A stretch of 39,771 nucleotides of DNA from Turneriella parva (GCA_020719945.1 DYPL01000019.1:1-39771); one strand, 5' to 3'. Shown: positions 24,378 through 34,387, numbered from the stretch's first letter. Notes: generated from the letters alone by a model not told the origin. Numbers and translations: made by a program.

Positions 24378-26842
24378 TGCGTAAGCACCTCTTTCATTTT
24401 CCGGTAATCCTGAATTCTGCTGCTGCCTGGATACAATTCAATGAGTCTGTTAAACAGAGACAAAGATTTTGTGTTATCCTTGCGATGTCTGTAATACAGA
24501 AAGCCAAGTTTTTCGAGAGCGGCCTCGTGGTCCGATTTTATTTTCAAAATACTTTCGTAGGCAGCAATGGCTTCATCATTCATTTTCACATCTTCGAGAG
24601 TCTGTCCATAAGCCAATATATAAGACAATTGATTTGGCTCTAATCGAACAGATTCGCTTAGAGCTTTTTCGGATTCTGTTAATGCGCCGCCCGCGTGGTG
24701 GGCCTTGCCAAGATTGTACCATACCTCTCCAGAAGCCGGAAATTTTTCTGCTGCCACCTTGAGTATCGCGACTGCCTTTTCCGGATTTTTCTGTCGAAGG
24801 TACAAGGAAGAAAGATTGAGATAAGCCGCTGAATACTGCGGATTTATCTGCATGGCTTTCTGGTATGCTTCTTCTGCTCCCCTGTCATTTCCCGTCTCTT
24901 CGCGCAGCTTCCCGAGAGAATACCAGGAGGCTGCATCGTCAGGATAGTACTTTGGAATTTCTGCGTAAATGCTCTCGGCACCCGCAATATTCCCCTGCCT
25001 TCTCAAAACCTGGGCAAGGTTAAACAGAGCTTCGTAATGATCCTTTTTCAAAGACAGAGCACTGCGAAAACTTTTTTCTGCTGCAGAAAGGTTTTGCTGC
25101 TTTAAGTATACTTCTCCAAGCTGGTAGTGAACATCTGCTCCTTCTTTAACGGAAATAGCTTTGGTGAGGATGCCAGCGGATTCAGAATATTTTTTCTGCA
25201 ATTTCAAATTGATGCCAAGATTAAACAGGGCGTCGTAATATGCAGGATTGATTTTAAGGCTTTCGCGGTAAGCACCCTCGGCTCTGTCGTAATCGTTTTG
25301 TTTATCGCGGGCAAGGCCCAGGGCATACCACGCCAAAGCATAAGCAGGATCTGCTCCCACAGCTATTTTAAACATTTTCTCTGACTTTGCGTATTCTCCC
25401 TTATCATACAGAATTTTTCCCGCATAGAAAGAAGATTTGGCATGATTTTTCTCAACAGCATTTTTCTCAAAAAGAGATAATGCGCGCTCCTGCTTTCCAT
25501 CCTTTTCCAGCGCACGGCCAAGATAATAGGGATATTCCGCATTGGCAGAATCGAGATCTACGGCTTTTTGGAAAGATCCAATCGCTTTACCATATTCTTT
25601 GCGGTTAAATTCTTCGAGCCCTTTTTTCTTCCATTCTTCTGCTTTTTCGGAAGTACCCTGCTGGTCCCCTGCCAGCGACTCTTCTGCATTCATGGAACCG
25701 CCAGTTCCCGCAACTCTTTCAGCGGTTTCTTTGTCATTTGCACTGATTTCTGATTTGCCGTTTTTTTCTGGTTTTATTGCAGGAAGATTGAGTTCTGCAT
25801 ACAAAGACTCTGCCTTTTTGCGCAGAGCTCCATCTGTAAATTTTTGCGCCAGTGCCCGATTGTAATGTTCCAGGGCACCTTTTTTATCTCCCGCTGCAAG
25901 CAAAGCGTCGCCTTTTAATTCCAGAGCGCGCGCATTTTTAGGATTGATGGCAAGAGCTTTATCGATAGCGGCAAGCCGTCCCTTTTCGTTGCCGAGCATG
26001 GATTCGGCTTGCGCAATTTTTAGCTGGATGGAATCATTTTTGGGATCTAAAGCAGCGGAGCGCTGGTAGGCCTCGCGGGCTTCTTTGTATTTGCCGGAGC
26101 GCATGTAACCGTCCCCAAGATTTTCAAACGCTTTAGCACTCGTGGGGTTTTCGCGCACGGCTGTCTTGAGCAATTCAAGCGCCTTTGTCGTATTGCCTTT
26201 TTTAAATTCTTGAGCAGCCAGATTTTTATAAGACTCGGGATCTTTATTATCTTTTTTCTGTGCCGTTAAATATTCGCTTTTTGCTTTTTCCGGTTTGTTC
26301 TTAGAGTCAAAAATATTTCCGGTTTTATTGTACGCTGTCGGTTTAGATGGCAGAAGTTTTTTGGCCGACGCAAGCACTTCCATGGCTTCGTCTGTTTTTC
26401 CAAGTTTAAGCAGAAGGGATGCTTTTTCGTTGTACAGAGCATACAGTGTCGCTGTATCTGCCCCTGCTTTTTCTGCATCTGCGATGGCGCGCTGCATTTG
26501 CTCCAGTGCTTTTTCATAATCCCCCCTCTGTTCATAGAGGCGGGCTAAAGCCATTCGAGTTTTGTAATCGTCTGGATCCATGCGGAGCATTTTTTCCAGG
26601 CTTTTTATTTGTTCAGAAACTTCGTCTGGCACAAGTCCGGGGTTCAGCCTTTCGGAACCGTTCTGAATTTTTATAATTGAATAACTGCCAAACAAGGCGA
26701 GCAGTATAAGAACGATTATTCCTGTCTTTACTTTATCTGAATTTCCCATATCGTTACCATCGGTATATTCGACGATTTCTAAAGATAGAAGTTCTGATTT
26801 TTGGGGAGTCATTTCCCCCAGAGCGTGTTTTACCTGGCTCAT
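24374..26842 (-). CDS. Large membrane-anchored TPR protein
   Basis: The 822-residue product has a short cytoplasmic N-terminus, one membrane span (about residues 39-60, TGIIVLILLALFGSYSIIKI) and then an array of some 18 TPR-like units to the C-terminus. The array is interrupted near 345-400 by a charged linker. The topology suggests that the TPR array faces the periplasm. TPR arrays of this kind serve as docking surfaces in envelope assembly and secretion, but no specific partner can be named. It leads an operon with the HEAT protein and a small secreted protein and is divergent from rel. Confidence 0.85.
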   Translation of the reverse strand: MSQVKHALGEMTPQKSELLSLEIVEYTDGNDMGNSDKVKTGIIVLILLALFGSYSIIKIQNGSERLNPGLVPDEVSEQIKSLEKMLRMDPDDYKTRMALARLYEQRGDYEKALEQMQRAIADAEKAGADTATLYALYNEKASLLLKLGKTDEAMEVLASAKKLLPSKPTAYNKTGNIFDSKNKPEKAKSEYLTAQKKDNKDPESYKNLAAQEFKKGNTTKALELLKTAVRENPTSAKAFENLGDGYMRSGKYKEAREAYQRSAALDPKNDSIQLKIAQAESMLGNEKGRLAAIDKALAINPKNARALELKGDALLAAGDKKGALEHYNRALAQKFTDGALRKKAESLYAELNLPAIKPEKNGKSEISANDKETAERVAGTGGSMNAEESLAGDQQGTSEKAEEWKKKGLEEFNRKEYGKAIGSFQKAVDLDSANAEYPYYLGRALEKDGKQERALSLFEKNAVEKNHAKSSFYAGKILYDKGEYAKSEKMFKIAVGADPAYALAWYALGLARDKQNDYDRAEGAYRESLKINPAYYDALFNLGINLKLQKKYSESAGILTKAISVKEGADVHYQLGEVYLKQQNLSAAEKSFRSALSLKKDHYEALFNLAQVLRRQGNIAGAESIYAEIPKYYPDDAASWYSLGKLREETGNDRGAEEAYQKAMQINPQYSAAYLNLSSLYLRQKNPEKAVAILKVAAEKFPASGEVWYNLGKAHHAGGALTESEKALSESVRLEPNQLSYILAYGQTLEDVKMNDEAIAAYESILKIKSDHEAALEKLGFLYYRHRKDNTKSLSLFNRLIELYPGSSRIQDYRKMKEVLTQ

Positions 26843-26927
26843 TCAAATAATAACAATACGGTCATTTTACGTAAAAGGAGATAAGAACGATAGCCGCCTC
26901 TATCGACAAAATACCATCGGCTGCACT

Positions 26928-26945
26928 GCCCTGCCCGGGTAGGGC
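26928..26945 (+). repeat. Near-palindrome GCCCTGCCCGGGTAGGGC, copy 2
   Basis: Identical to copies at 58-75 and 39735-39752. It lies between the divergent TPR and rel genes, 45 bases before the rel ATG and in the same orientation. No gene reads into this gap, so a terminator role is unlikely here. Confidence 0.85.
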
Positions 26946-26990
26946 ACAAAAAGACTTGCAGATTTGAAGTTCCCGCTTAAAGCAGATTCC

Positions 26991-29021
26991 ATGCCTTTTG
27001 CACTCCCAAACGAAAATTCAAAACCGAAAAGCGAAACGGAAGCAAAACTTGCTCACATAACCCGGCATCTCGATAAAAACGAAAAAGCCATGGTCCGCAA
27101 GGCGTATCTACTCGCAGAAGATGCACATAAATTTCAAAAAAGACTTTCGGGAGAACCGTATATTATCCATCCTTTATCGGTAGCGGAAATTCTCTCTAAC
27201 CTTGAAATGGATTGCGAAACCATCTGCGCCGCCCTCCTCCACGATGTTCTCGAAGACACCGATATTACGCGCGAATATATGGACAAAGAGTTTGGTCCCA
27301 CGGTGACAAAACTTGTCGATGGTGTGACAAAAATATCCGAGATGAAAAACCAGAGTCGAGAAAACAGGCAGGCTGTAAATATTCGCAAAATGATTTTGGC
27401 TACGGTAGATGATGCCCGCGTTATCATCATTAAACTGGCCGATAAAATGCACAACATGCAGACGCTCTCCCACCAGGCAGAGCACAAGAGAGAGCGAATT
27501 TCCCGCGAAGTGCTCGATATCTATGCCCCCCTTGCCGGCAGACTCGGTATGTACGGGATGAAAGCGCAACTCGAAGATTTCGCTCTGAGCCATCTCGATT
27601 CTACGGCCTACCAGCAGATTAAAGAGGCTATTGCAGAAAAAAAAGCGGATCGGGAAGATCGTATAAAAGTAACCAAGTCTATCATAGAATCCAAATTGCG
27701 GGAATCCAAAATCCGTGCAAAAGTACTCGGTAGAACAAAGCATTTCTATTCCATCTACCAGAAGATGAAAGAACAACATAAGTCTATTGACGAGATTTAC
27801 GATCTAAGCGGAGTGCGGGTTCTGGTAGATTCCATCCAGGACTGTTACACAACTCTCGGCGTAATCCACACAATCTGGAATCCCGTCCCCGGTCGATTTA
27901 AAGATTATATTTCGCTACCAAAGAGCAACGGTTACCGGTCGCTTCACACGGGAGTGATTGGAACCGGTGGAAAATATCTGGAAGTCCAGATTAGAACCCA
28001 GGAAATGCAGAATGTCGCGGAATACGGAATTGCCGCGCACTGGGCCTACAAGGAAAAAGAAAAGAACGCGAAAACAATCCAGGATCACTTTCATCTGCTG
28101 CAGAACATAGCACAGATGCAGGACGAAGGGGCCGACGAAAAAACCTTCATGGAGGATCTAAAAACCAACCTGTCTGTCAGTGAGGATGTATATGTTTTTA
28201 CTCCCAAAGGTGAAATTATTGCCATGCCCATGGGTTCCACCGTTCTCGATTTTGCATTCCGCATTCATACGGAAATAGGACTTTCCTGCACGGGTGGAAA
28301 AATTGGCAACAAGCCTGTTTCTATCCGCACAGCATTGCGCAGCGGAGACCAAGTACACATTATTTCATCTCCGCATGCAAAACCAAACGCGAACTGGCTG
28401 CGTTTTCTGGTTACTCCGCAAGCGCGCTCCAAGCTGAGATCTTTTTTGCGCAAGCGCGACGGGGATGATGAACCTGCAGAAGTAAGAACGGAAACCGCCG
28501 AGAAAGAAAGAAAGAACGATGAGGTGGTTAAGCCCAAAGCCAGGCCCAAAAGAGAAGAAGACTCTTCTCCACATTGGGAAGTAGAGTGGGAAGGACAGAC
28601 CGGATTTGAAACGCGCTTTGCCCATTGTTGTTCGCCGCTGCCGGGTGATCCCATAGAAGGGTATCTATCTAAGAATCACGTCGTGTCTGTTCATAAAAAG
28701 GGCTGCCCTTCCCTGCACACGATCGCTGACCAGGAAGAAAACTCCGGCAGGCTTATTCCGCTGCGCTGGAAAGGCCAGACAGAAAACTATTCCGCCAAAA
28801 TTGAAATCACGGGATCCGACAGGCCGCTGCTGTTTCTCGATCTGGTTTCGGGCCTTACACGTGCGGGGGCTAATATTCTCGGAGCAGAAGCGCACACGAC
28901 TTCTATAGGGGAGGTTCGCGACAGGTTTAATATAGAAGTGGATTCCAAAGAACTGCTTGAGACAATTCTTTCTGACCTGAGCAGAATTCCAGGGGTTCTA
29001 TCTGTCTACCATATTATTTGA
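26991..29021 (+). CDS. Bifunctional (p)ppGpp synthetase/hydrolase (Rel/SpoT)
   Basis: From the ATG at 26991 the product has 676 residues. The HD hydrolase domain has its metal residues (His46, His60 excluded as ligand or not, His84-Asp85 in LLHDVLEDTD) and looks active. The synthetase domain carries SGVRVLVDS, the RFKD motif (302-305) of bifunctional Rel/SpoT enzymes, and KSNGYRSLHT. TGS follows (VYVFTPKGEIIAMP), then a conserved-cysteine region (HCCSPLPGD, KKGCPSL) and a C-terminal ACT domain. It makes and degrades the stringent-response alarmone. An in-frame TTG at 26964 is a less likely start. Palindrome copy 2 lies in the leader. Confidence 0.95.
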   Translation: MPFALPNENSKPKSETEAKLAHITRHLDKNEKAMVRKAYLLAEDAHKFQKRLSGEPYIIHPLSVAEILSNLEMDCETICAALLHDVLEDTDITREYMDKEFGPTVTKLVDGVTKISEMKNQSRENRQAVNIRKMILATVDDARVIIIKLADKMHNMQTLSHQAEHKRERISREVLDIYAPLAGRLGMYGMKAQLEDFALSHLDSTAYQQIKEAIAEKKADREDRIKVTKSIIESKLRESKIRAKVLGRTKHFYSIYQKMKEQHKSIDEIYDLSGVRVLVDSIQDCYTTLGVIHTIWNPVPGRFKDYISLPKSNGYRSLHTGVIGTGGKYLEVQIRTQEMQNVAEYGIAAHWAYKEKEKNAKTIQDHFHLLQNIAQMQDEGADEKTFMEDLKTNLSVSEDVYVFTPKGEIIAMPMGSTVLDFAFRIHTEIGLSCTGGKIGNKPVSIRTALRSGDQVHIISSPHAKPNANWLRFLVTPQARSKLRSFLRKRDGDDEPAEVRTETAEKERKNDEVVKPKARPKREEDSSPHWEVEWEGQTGFETRFAHCCSPLPGDPIEGYLSKNHVVSVHKKGCPSLHTIADQEENSGRLIPLRWKGQTENYSAKIEITGSDRPLLFLDLVSGLTRAGANILGAEAHTTSIGEVRDRFNIEVDSKELLETILSDLSRIPGVLSVYHII

Positions 29022-29203
29022 TTCCTGCCACTCAGCTTAGGACGGGAAAAACAGCGGGCGAGTGCTGCGCCCCCGGCTTTTGCGGGTTGACTAGTCCGAA
29101 GGGTGAACGTGTAACGAGCCTCTTTAAAATTGCACGGATGGATTTTTTCAAAGGCTAACTAAAAAGTCTTGCAGCAAAGTCAGCCGTTTCTTTTACTGGC
29201 GGC

Positions 29204-30766
29204 ATGGAGCTTTCATTGCGCTGGTACCACCCTACTGTTCCCTGGGGAGAAGGCTCCCTCAATCATCTGTCTGTAAGCATACAAACTCCGGCAGTATCTG
29301 GACGGGAGCAGAGACCATTGGCCATTGCATTTGTTCTCGATAAATCGTGGAGCATGAAAGGCGATAAGCTCGTCGCAACGATCGAAGCCGTTTCGTCTTT
29401 TATCAACTGGATGACGCGACAGGATTATGTCTCTATTATAGCTTATGCCCAGGATGTCCAGACCGTGCAGAGTATTTCAGCTCTCACCGAAAAAAAATCT
29501 GTGATTCGCAGGCTGCAGGGAATTGAACCAGGAACGTCTACCAATTTAAGCGGTGGCTGGCTCGAAGGTCTGCATTCTCTCGAAGACCCTATTCTGCCTC
29601 AGTCGGCCATTCGGCGCGTAATTCTGCTCACAGACGGCATTGCCACCATGGGAATAGAAGACGAAGAACGCCTTGCTGCGATTGCAGCGGATTATGCTTC
29701 GCGGGGAATCACGACCACGACCATAGGAACAGGAGACGATTTTCATGAAAGCAGCCTGTTAAACATTGCAAAGGCAGGAATGGGCAATTTTTACTACATT
29801 TCTTCACCGGAACAGACATCGGATATTTTTTTCAGAGAATTCGGAAGCATTGGAACGGTTATCGCACAATCTGCTCATCTGGAACTGACTTTTTCTGAGG
29901 GTTTGCGCTATCGAGAAATTCTGGATGCTCTCCCTGCCAGAAGATCCGGAAATTCTGTTTTAGTTCCGCTGGGGGATCTTCGCTCTTCCGACGAAAAACA
30001 GATTCTGTTTACCTTTGAACACAAGGATGAGGCAACCGTATCGGCACGGCTCACATGGTTTCCCGTGAGCGGTAATGCCATATCTGAATCGGTGAGCGCA
30101 TCTGCCTCCGTACAACCCGGAGAGGAGACCACGGATAAAACGGTAGAGAGGGAACTCATGATTGCCTGGACGGGAATCGCTTTGTTAGATGCGGCGCGCG
30201 TAGCCGAAACCGATCCAGAATCTGCACACGATATTCTGCGCAATATTTCAGAACGGCTTGTCGGCGTAAAAGCGGGCCACGGAAATCTTTCCGATTATCT
30301 GCTTGCGAGAATTGCAACAATGGCAGAGCATCTGCGGCGCAAAGAAACAACGCATGGGAAAACATTGCTTGCTTCTGGAGCCGCGTTTTTTCAAGAAAGG
30401 GAAAAACTGTTCCGGGAAGAGTTCAGAAAGGGACAAAAGAAAATCCTCGAGTACGTTCTTCCCGGAGAACTCGATATGTATAATGCACCGGATTTTCGCA
30501 ATACCATGGCACTAAAAATTGAGAACGGGGTGACAGATATTATTGTGGAAATGACTGGTTCGCCGTTTGTCGATTCCTCTGGAATTGGCACACTCATCCA
30601 GATTTCCAACTGGCTGGCACGGCGCGGCGGAATTCTTGTGGTGACAAATCTTTCTCCTGCACTTGAAAAGATTTTTGCCATAGCTCAACTGGGAAAATTT
30701 ATTGGCATAGCAGAAAGTTCCACCGATGCCAGAATGATGATTGAATCAGGCCAGTCGGGCGCGTAG
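29204..30766 (+). CDS. VWA-STAS fusion protein
   Basis: The 520-residue product joins two domains rarely seen together. Residues about 38-210 are a von Willebrand factor A domain with a complete MIDAS metal site: DKSWS (46-50), Thr in GTSTN (110-114) and Asp144 in LLTDG. Residues 220-420 form a beta-rich then helical middle part like that of bacterial VWA proteins. Residues about 419-515 are a STAS domain with the DSSGIGT loop (457-463), the phosphorylatable serine site of SpoIIAA-type anti-anti-sigma factors. There is no signal peptide, so it is probably cytoplasmic. It stands alone and its 3' end overlaps tldD by 21 bases. A regulatory role through partner switching is inferred. Confidence 0.88.
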   Translation: MELSLRWYHPTVPWGEGSLNHLSVSIQTPAVSGREQRPLAIAFVLDKSWSMKGDKLVATIEAVSSFINWMTRQDYVSIIAYAQDVQTVQSISALTEKKSVIRRLQGIEPGTSTNLSGGWLEGLHSLEDPILPQSAIRRVILLTDGIATMGIEDEERLAAIAADYASRGITTTTIGTGDDFHESSLLNIAKAGMGNFYYISSPEQTSDIFFREFGSIGTVIAQSAHLELTFSEGLRYREILDALPARRSGNSVLVPLGDLRSSDEKQILFTFEHKDEATVSARLTWFPVSGNAISESVSASASVQPGEETTDKTVERELMIAWTGIALLDAARVAETDPESAHDILRNISERLVGVKAGHGNLSDYLLARIATMAEHLRRKETTHGKTLLASGAAFFQEREKLFREEFRKGQKKILEYVLPGELDMYNAPDFRNTMALKIENGVTDIIVEMTGSPFVDSSGIGTLIQISNWLARRGGILVVTNLSPALEKIFAIAQLGKFIGIAESSTDARMMIESGQSGA

Positions 30767-32116
30767 TTTCATCCATGGGCCACCATCGGTCACTTTTACC
30801 CATTCCTTGTGGCCCTTGCCGCACATGCCCAGCCCGTTGATTTTTACGCGCGAAGAAATCATGGAAACCGAGGCAAGTATATCTGGAACAAATCCCGTGA
30901 TAATAACGGGCGAAAAAATTTCCCCGGTTCGTTTGCCCCGAACAATTTTTTCCGCCACCATGGCCTCCAGCTGTATCCCCCATCCGTTGGGATCCTCCAT
31001 TCCATTGCGGGCATGGTCGATTAGATACCCATACTCCACCGACGCAATGAGCTCCTCTGGTGAGCTTTCTCCGGGAGCAAACCATGTATTGGTCATGCGG
31101 GTGTAGACTTTGTGATCAAAAGCCTGCCGCCTTCCATTGGCGGTTCGCTCTGTATGGAGCAATGCTGCCGTGCGATAATCTGTGATTGGCTTTTGGAGAA
31201 TACCATTTTCTACAATTTTTGTCTCGGTTGCCATTTGGCCTTCATGGTCAAAAAAATACGAGGCCGATTCCCCCGACCGGGCAGGCGAATCTATAATGGT
31301 GACAAGTGGTGAACCCACGCTTTTCCCAAAATAAGCGCCAGCACGGGCCCGCCCCTTTTGGATGGTATCGCCCTCTGTGCCATGGCCAAAAGCCTCGTGT
31401 GCAAGAATTCCGCTGAGCGATGGCGTGAAAATGAGATCATACATGCCGGGCTCTATGCGCTTTGCATCAGAAATTTTTTCTCCGAGACGCACAAAGGAGT
31501 CAATGTCAGAATCGGATATGGCATCTACCCAGCCATGGGCTCCGGCAAAACCATTGTGGAGAGAGCCGAGCCCGCCCACACTGCCGGAAAAATCAGCTTG
31601 GTAGATGGCTTCAAAGCGCGGATAAGACTGGTGCATTTTTTTGACCGAAGAAAAATATTCCTCCCGGATTAGTGAAGCACGGAATTTAATCATGGCGGAT
31701 AGAACATGCCGACTACCACCCTTAATCTTGCGAACGACTTCTCTGGCAAGCTCCGCTTTTTTGGAGTCCGTCCAGTCATCCTCCGGATCCACGATGCGCT
31801 CAAACTCGAGTGGGTGTTCCGGTGGCAGTTCTGTCTCCTGCCCCGAACTGTCCCGGCTTAACGTTTCTATCTGCTCTATCATAAATCTGGCATCTTGTGC
31901 CGTGGCCACTTGGAAAGCGACCTCAATCCACTGTCCGTTTACAAAGCGCCGCAGAACCGCGCCACGCGTTTCGGGAAGGAGTTCAAAGCGGATTTGTTTT
32001 TCATCCGCAAAGACAACTTCTCCGGTTATTTCCTGAATAAACAGAGATGTTTTTTTTGTAGTATTTAAATATTTTTCTAAAACCTGAAATGCGTCGATAG
32101 AAATCAGCTTACTCAT
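30746..32116 (-). CDS. tldD: TldD/PmbA-family metalloprotease
   Basis: The 456-residue product has the zinc-binding HEAFGH (240-245), followed by the conserved ASYFFDHEGQMA and a glycine-rich C-terminal barrel (GLGMCGKGHKEW). TldD works with TldE/PmbA on unfolded peptides, as in microcin maturation. No tldE partner is in the window. Its start overlaps the end of prfB by eight bases, so the two are coupled. The family call is firm; whether it is TldD proper or a lone relative is less so. Confidence 0.88.
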   Translation of the reverse strand: MSKLISIDAFQVLEKYLNTTKKTSLFIQEITGEVVFADEKQIRFELLPETRGAVLRRFVNGQWIEVAFQVATAQDARFMIEQIETLSRDSSGQETELPPEHPLEFERIVDPEDDWTDSKKAELAREVVRKIKGGSRHVLSAMIKFRASLIREEYFSSVKKMHQSYPRFEAIYQADFSGSVGGLGSLHNGFAGAHGWVDAISDSDIDSFVRLGEKISDAKRIEPGMYDLIFTPSLSGILAHEAFGHGTEGDTIQKGRARAGAYFGKSVGSPLVTIIDSPARSGESASYFFDHEGQMATETKIVENGILQKPITDYRTAALLHTERTANGRRQAFDHKVYTRMTNTWFAPGESSPEELIASVEYGYLIDHARNGMEDPNGWGIQLEAMVAEKIVRGKRTGEIFSPVIITGFVPDILASVSMISSRVKINGLGMCGKGHKEWVKVTDGGPWMKLRARLA

Positions 32117-33242
32117 CTGTTACATTCCTCCGAACTCCACGCAGAAATGCGTCTATAAAGGGGGAAAAGTCTCCGTCCATGACTGCCTGAACCTGGCTGG
32201 TTTCGTGGCCTGTACGCAGATCTTTGACCATGCTGTAGGGATGGAATACATACGAGCGAATCTGGTTGCCCCAGGAAATATCTTTTCGCTCTCCCGACTT
32301 GGATTCAATTTCGCGTTCTTTTTCTTCGCGAGCCATTTCGTACAGGCGCGCCCTGAGCATGCCCATGGCGGTTCCGCGGTTCTGGATTTGTGAGCGCTCT
32401 GTCTGGCAGGCCACCACAATGCCCGTGGGCATATGCGTGATGCGCACGGCAGATTCTGTTTTGTTAACGTGCTGACCACCTGCTCCAGAAGCACGGTATG
32501 TATCGATGCGCAGATCTTTATCGAGAACTTCTATGCCCACATCTTCTGAAACTTCCGGGCTCACGTGCACAGAGGTAAACGAGGTGTGGCGGCGCTTGTT
32601 TGAGTCAAACGGAGAAATGCGCACGAGGCGATGCACGCCGTTCTCTGCCTTTAGATAGCCAAAGGCATTCGGCCCTTTGATGAGCAGAGTCACGTTTTTT
32701 ATGCCTGCCTCTTCCCCTTCCTGGTAATCGAGAAGAACGGTTTCATATCCGTTTTTCTCTGCCCAGCGGGTATAGGCGCGATAGAGCATGTCTGCCCAAT
32801 CCTGAGACTCGGTTCCACCGGCTCCAGGATGAATATTGAGATAAGCATTGCGTGCGTCGTCTATATCTCGCAGGAGGCTTTCGAGATCGAGCCTGTCGTA
32901 TTCTTTTTCGGCAGCGGAAATTTTTTCGAGAAGCTCACCGAGCATTCCTTCTTCTTTCTCCATGAGACCAATTTCCAGATATTCCAAGGAGTCGGCAAGA
33001 GTCTGCCGCAATTCTGTCCAAGACGATACTTTTTTCTCTAATAAAGAAATACGACTTTGAATTTCTCGCACTTTATCTTTTTTGGATTCGTCTTCCCACA
33101 TGGAAGGATCCTGCAGTTTTTCGCGAAGGTCGTTGAGTTCTGCCACGGTATCGGGCAGGCGCAGCTCCCTGTATCTGTTTTCCGTTCTGGAAACAAATTC
33201 TTCGAGTAAAGGTTTTAGTTCCGCGAGATTCCCTGCCTGCAT
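32109..33242 (-). CDS. prfB: Peptide chain release factor 2
   Basis: The 377-residue RF2 ends translation at UGA and UAA. It has the SPF stop-codon-reading motif near residue 208 (ISPFDSNKRRHTSF) and the catalytic GGQ at 255-257 (SGAGGQHVNKTES). The long helical N-terminal domain is complete. Most bacteria control prfB by a programmed +1 frameshift at an early UGA; here the frame is continuous from the ATG at 33242 and no frameshift site is seen. The open frame extends upstream to 33344, but that extension does not resemble RF2. Confidence 0.95.
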   Translation of the reverse strand: MQAGNLAELKPLLEEFVSRTENRYRELRLPDTVAELNDLREKLQDPSMWEDESKKDKVREIQSRISLLEKKVSSWTELRQTLADSLEYLEIGLMEKEEGMLGELLEKISAAEKEYDRLDLESLLRDIDDARNAYLNIHPGAGGTESQDWADMLYRAYTRWAEKNGYETVLLDYQEGEEAGIKNVTLLIKGPNAFGYLKAENGVHRLVRISPFDSNKRRHTSFTSVHVSPEVSEDVGIEVLDKDLRIDTYRASGAGGQHVNKTESAVRITHMPTGIVVACQTERSQIQNRGTAMGMLRARLYEMAREEKEREIESKSGERKDISWGNQIRSYVFHPYSMVKDLRTGHETSQVQAVMDGDFSPFIDAFLRGVRRNVTDE

Positions 33243-33411
33243 GGAGCATGAGTTTTTTCTCTTTACAGGGTGTAAAGCGTTAGAAGGGGGCATTTTGGTT
33301 GACAGACTGGGAACAGGCGTCAGAAAACAGCATGCTGAAACCACTCTTCGGGTTGCATACTACCCAATGGATTTGTGATTGACACCCGGTTTTTCCGCAT
33401 ATTCTTTATCC

Positions 33412-34290
33412 ATGCCGTACGCAGACCAGTTGCTCGTTCTTAAAGAGAACCATTTCCGAAGCCTGCTGCGCGAGGCTTTCCACGAGGACCACTCCGAAGA
33501 CGATATTACCACTTTGTCCATCTTCCGAGACAACTCCATGGCAAAGGCAAGAATATTCACGCGCGAAAAGGCCGTCCTGGCAGGCATCAGCGTGGCACGC
33601 GCTGCCTTTCGCGAAATTGATCCTTCTGTAATACTGCATTCTTTTAAGGAAGACGGAGACGAAATCCTTGCTGGAGATACCGTGCTGGAAATCGAGGGGC
33701 CCATTCAATCGCTGCTGAAATCGGAGCGCGTGGCTCTCAATTTTCTGGCTCTGCTTTCTGGAACCGCCACCGCAGCCAGATCGGCAGCCGAAAAACTGAA
33801 AGAATTCGGTATTCGCCCTCTTGATACGCGCAAGACCATACCTGGCTATCGATATCTCCAGAAATACGCCGTTGCCATGGGCGGAGCCTGGAATCACCGC
33901 ATGCATCTTTCAGATCTGGGTCTAATCAAAGACAACCACATTGCCCATGTCGGCTCTGTCTCGCGCGCCATTTCTCTTTTTCGCGAAAAATACCCTACCA
34001 ACCCTCTCGAAGTAGAAGTCGAGACCCTTGCGCAGCTTAACGAGGCCCTTGCCCACACAATTGACATGGTTCTTCTTGACAATATGGATCCCCACACCAT
34101 GCGAGAGTGCACCGCCATTATCCGCGCCCACAATGAGCGCACGGGAAACACTGTGACTTCCGAGGCCTCCGGTGGTTTTCTCATGGACAATCTCGATACT
34201 TTGCGTGATACTGGTGTTGACTTTGTTTCCATGGGATCGCTCACTTCCCGGATTTTGCCCATTGATTTTTCCATGGAAATACTGGGGTAA
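33412..34290 (+). CDS. nadC: Nicotinate-nucleotide pyrophosphorylase (quinolinate phosphoribosyltransferase)
   Basis: The 292-residue enzyme converts quinolinate and PRPP to nicotinate mononucleotide in de novo NAD synthesis. Conserved segments include ALLSGTAT, LDTRKTIPGYR, YAVAMGGAWNHRMHLSD with the substrate-binding Arg and His, LIKDNHI, EVEVETL, VLLDNM and EASGG. I chose the ATG at 33412 over an in-frame TTG at 33379. It is divergent from prfB and converges on yidD. No nadA or nadB is nearby. Confidence 0.94.
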   Translation: MPYADQLLVLKENHFRSLLREAFHEDHSEDDITTLSIFRDNSMAKARIFTREKAVLAGISVARAAFREIDPSVILHSFKEDGDEILAGDTVLEIEGPIQSLLKSERVALNFLALLSGTATAARSAAEKLKEFGIRPLDTRKTIPGYRYLQKYAVAMGGAWNHRMHLSDLGLIKDNHIAHVGSVSRAISLFREKYPTNPLEVEVETLAQLNEALAHTIDMVLLDNMDPHTMRECTAIIRAHNERTGNTVTSEASGGFLMDNLDTLRDTGVDFVSMGSLTSRILPIDFSMEILG

Positions 34291-34387
34291 CATTGCCCTG
34301 TCGGAGACAAAGCATCGTTTACACCTTCACAAAGCCGACGAAGGTGCCAAGGGCCGGGTTAGGCCTACCACCCAAAAAAGACAAAAG

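Noticed and set aside
33181-33300. Programmed frameshift in prfB
   Set aside because: The zero frame is continuous and no early TGA slip site is present.
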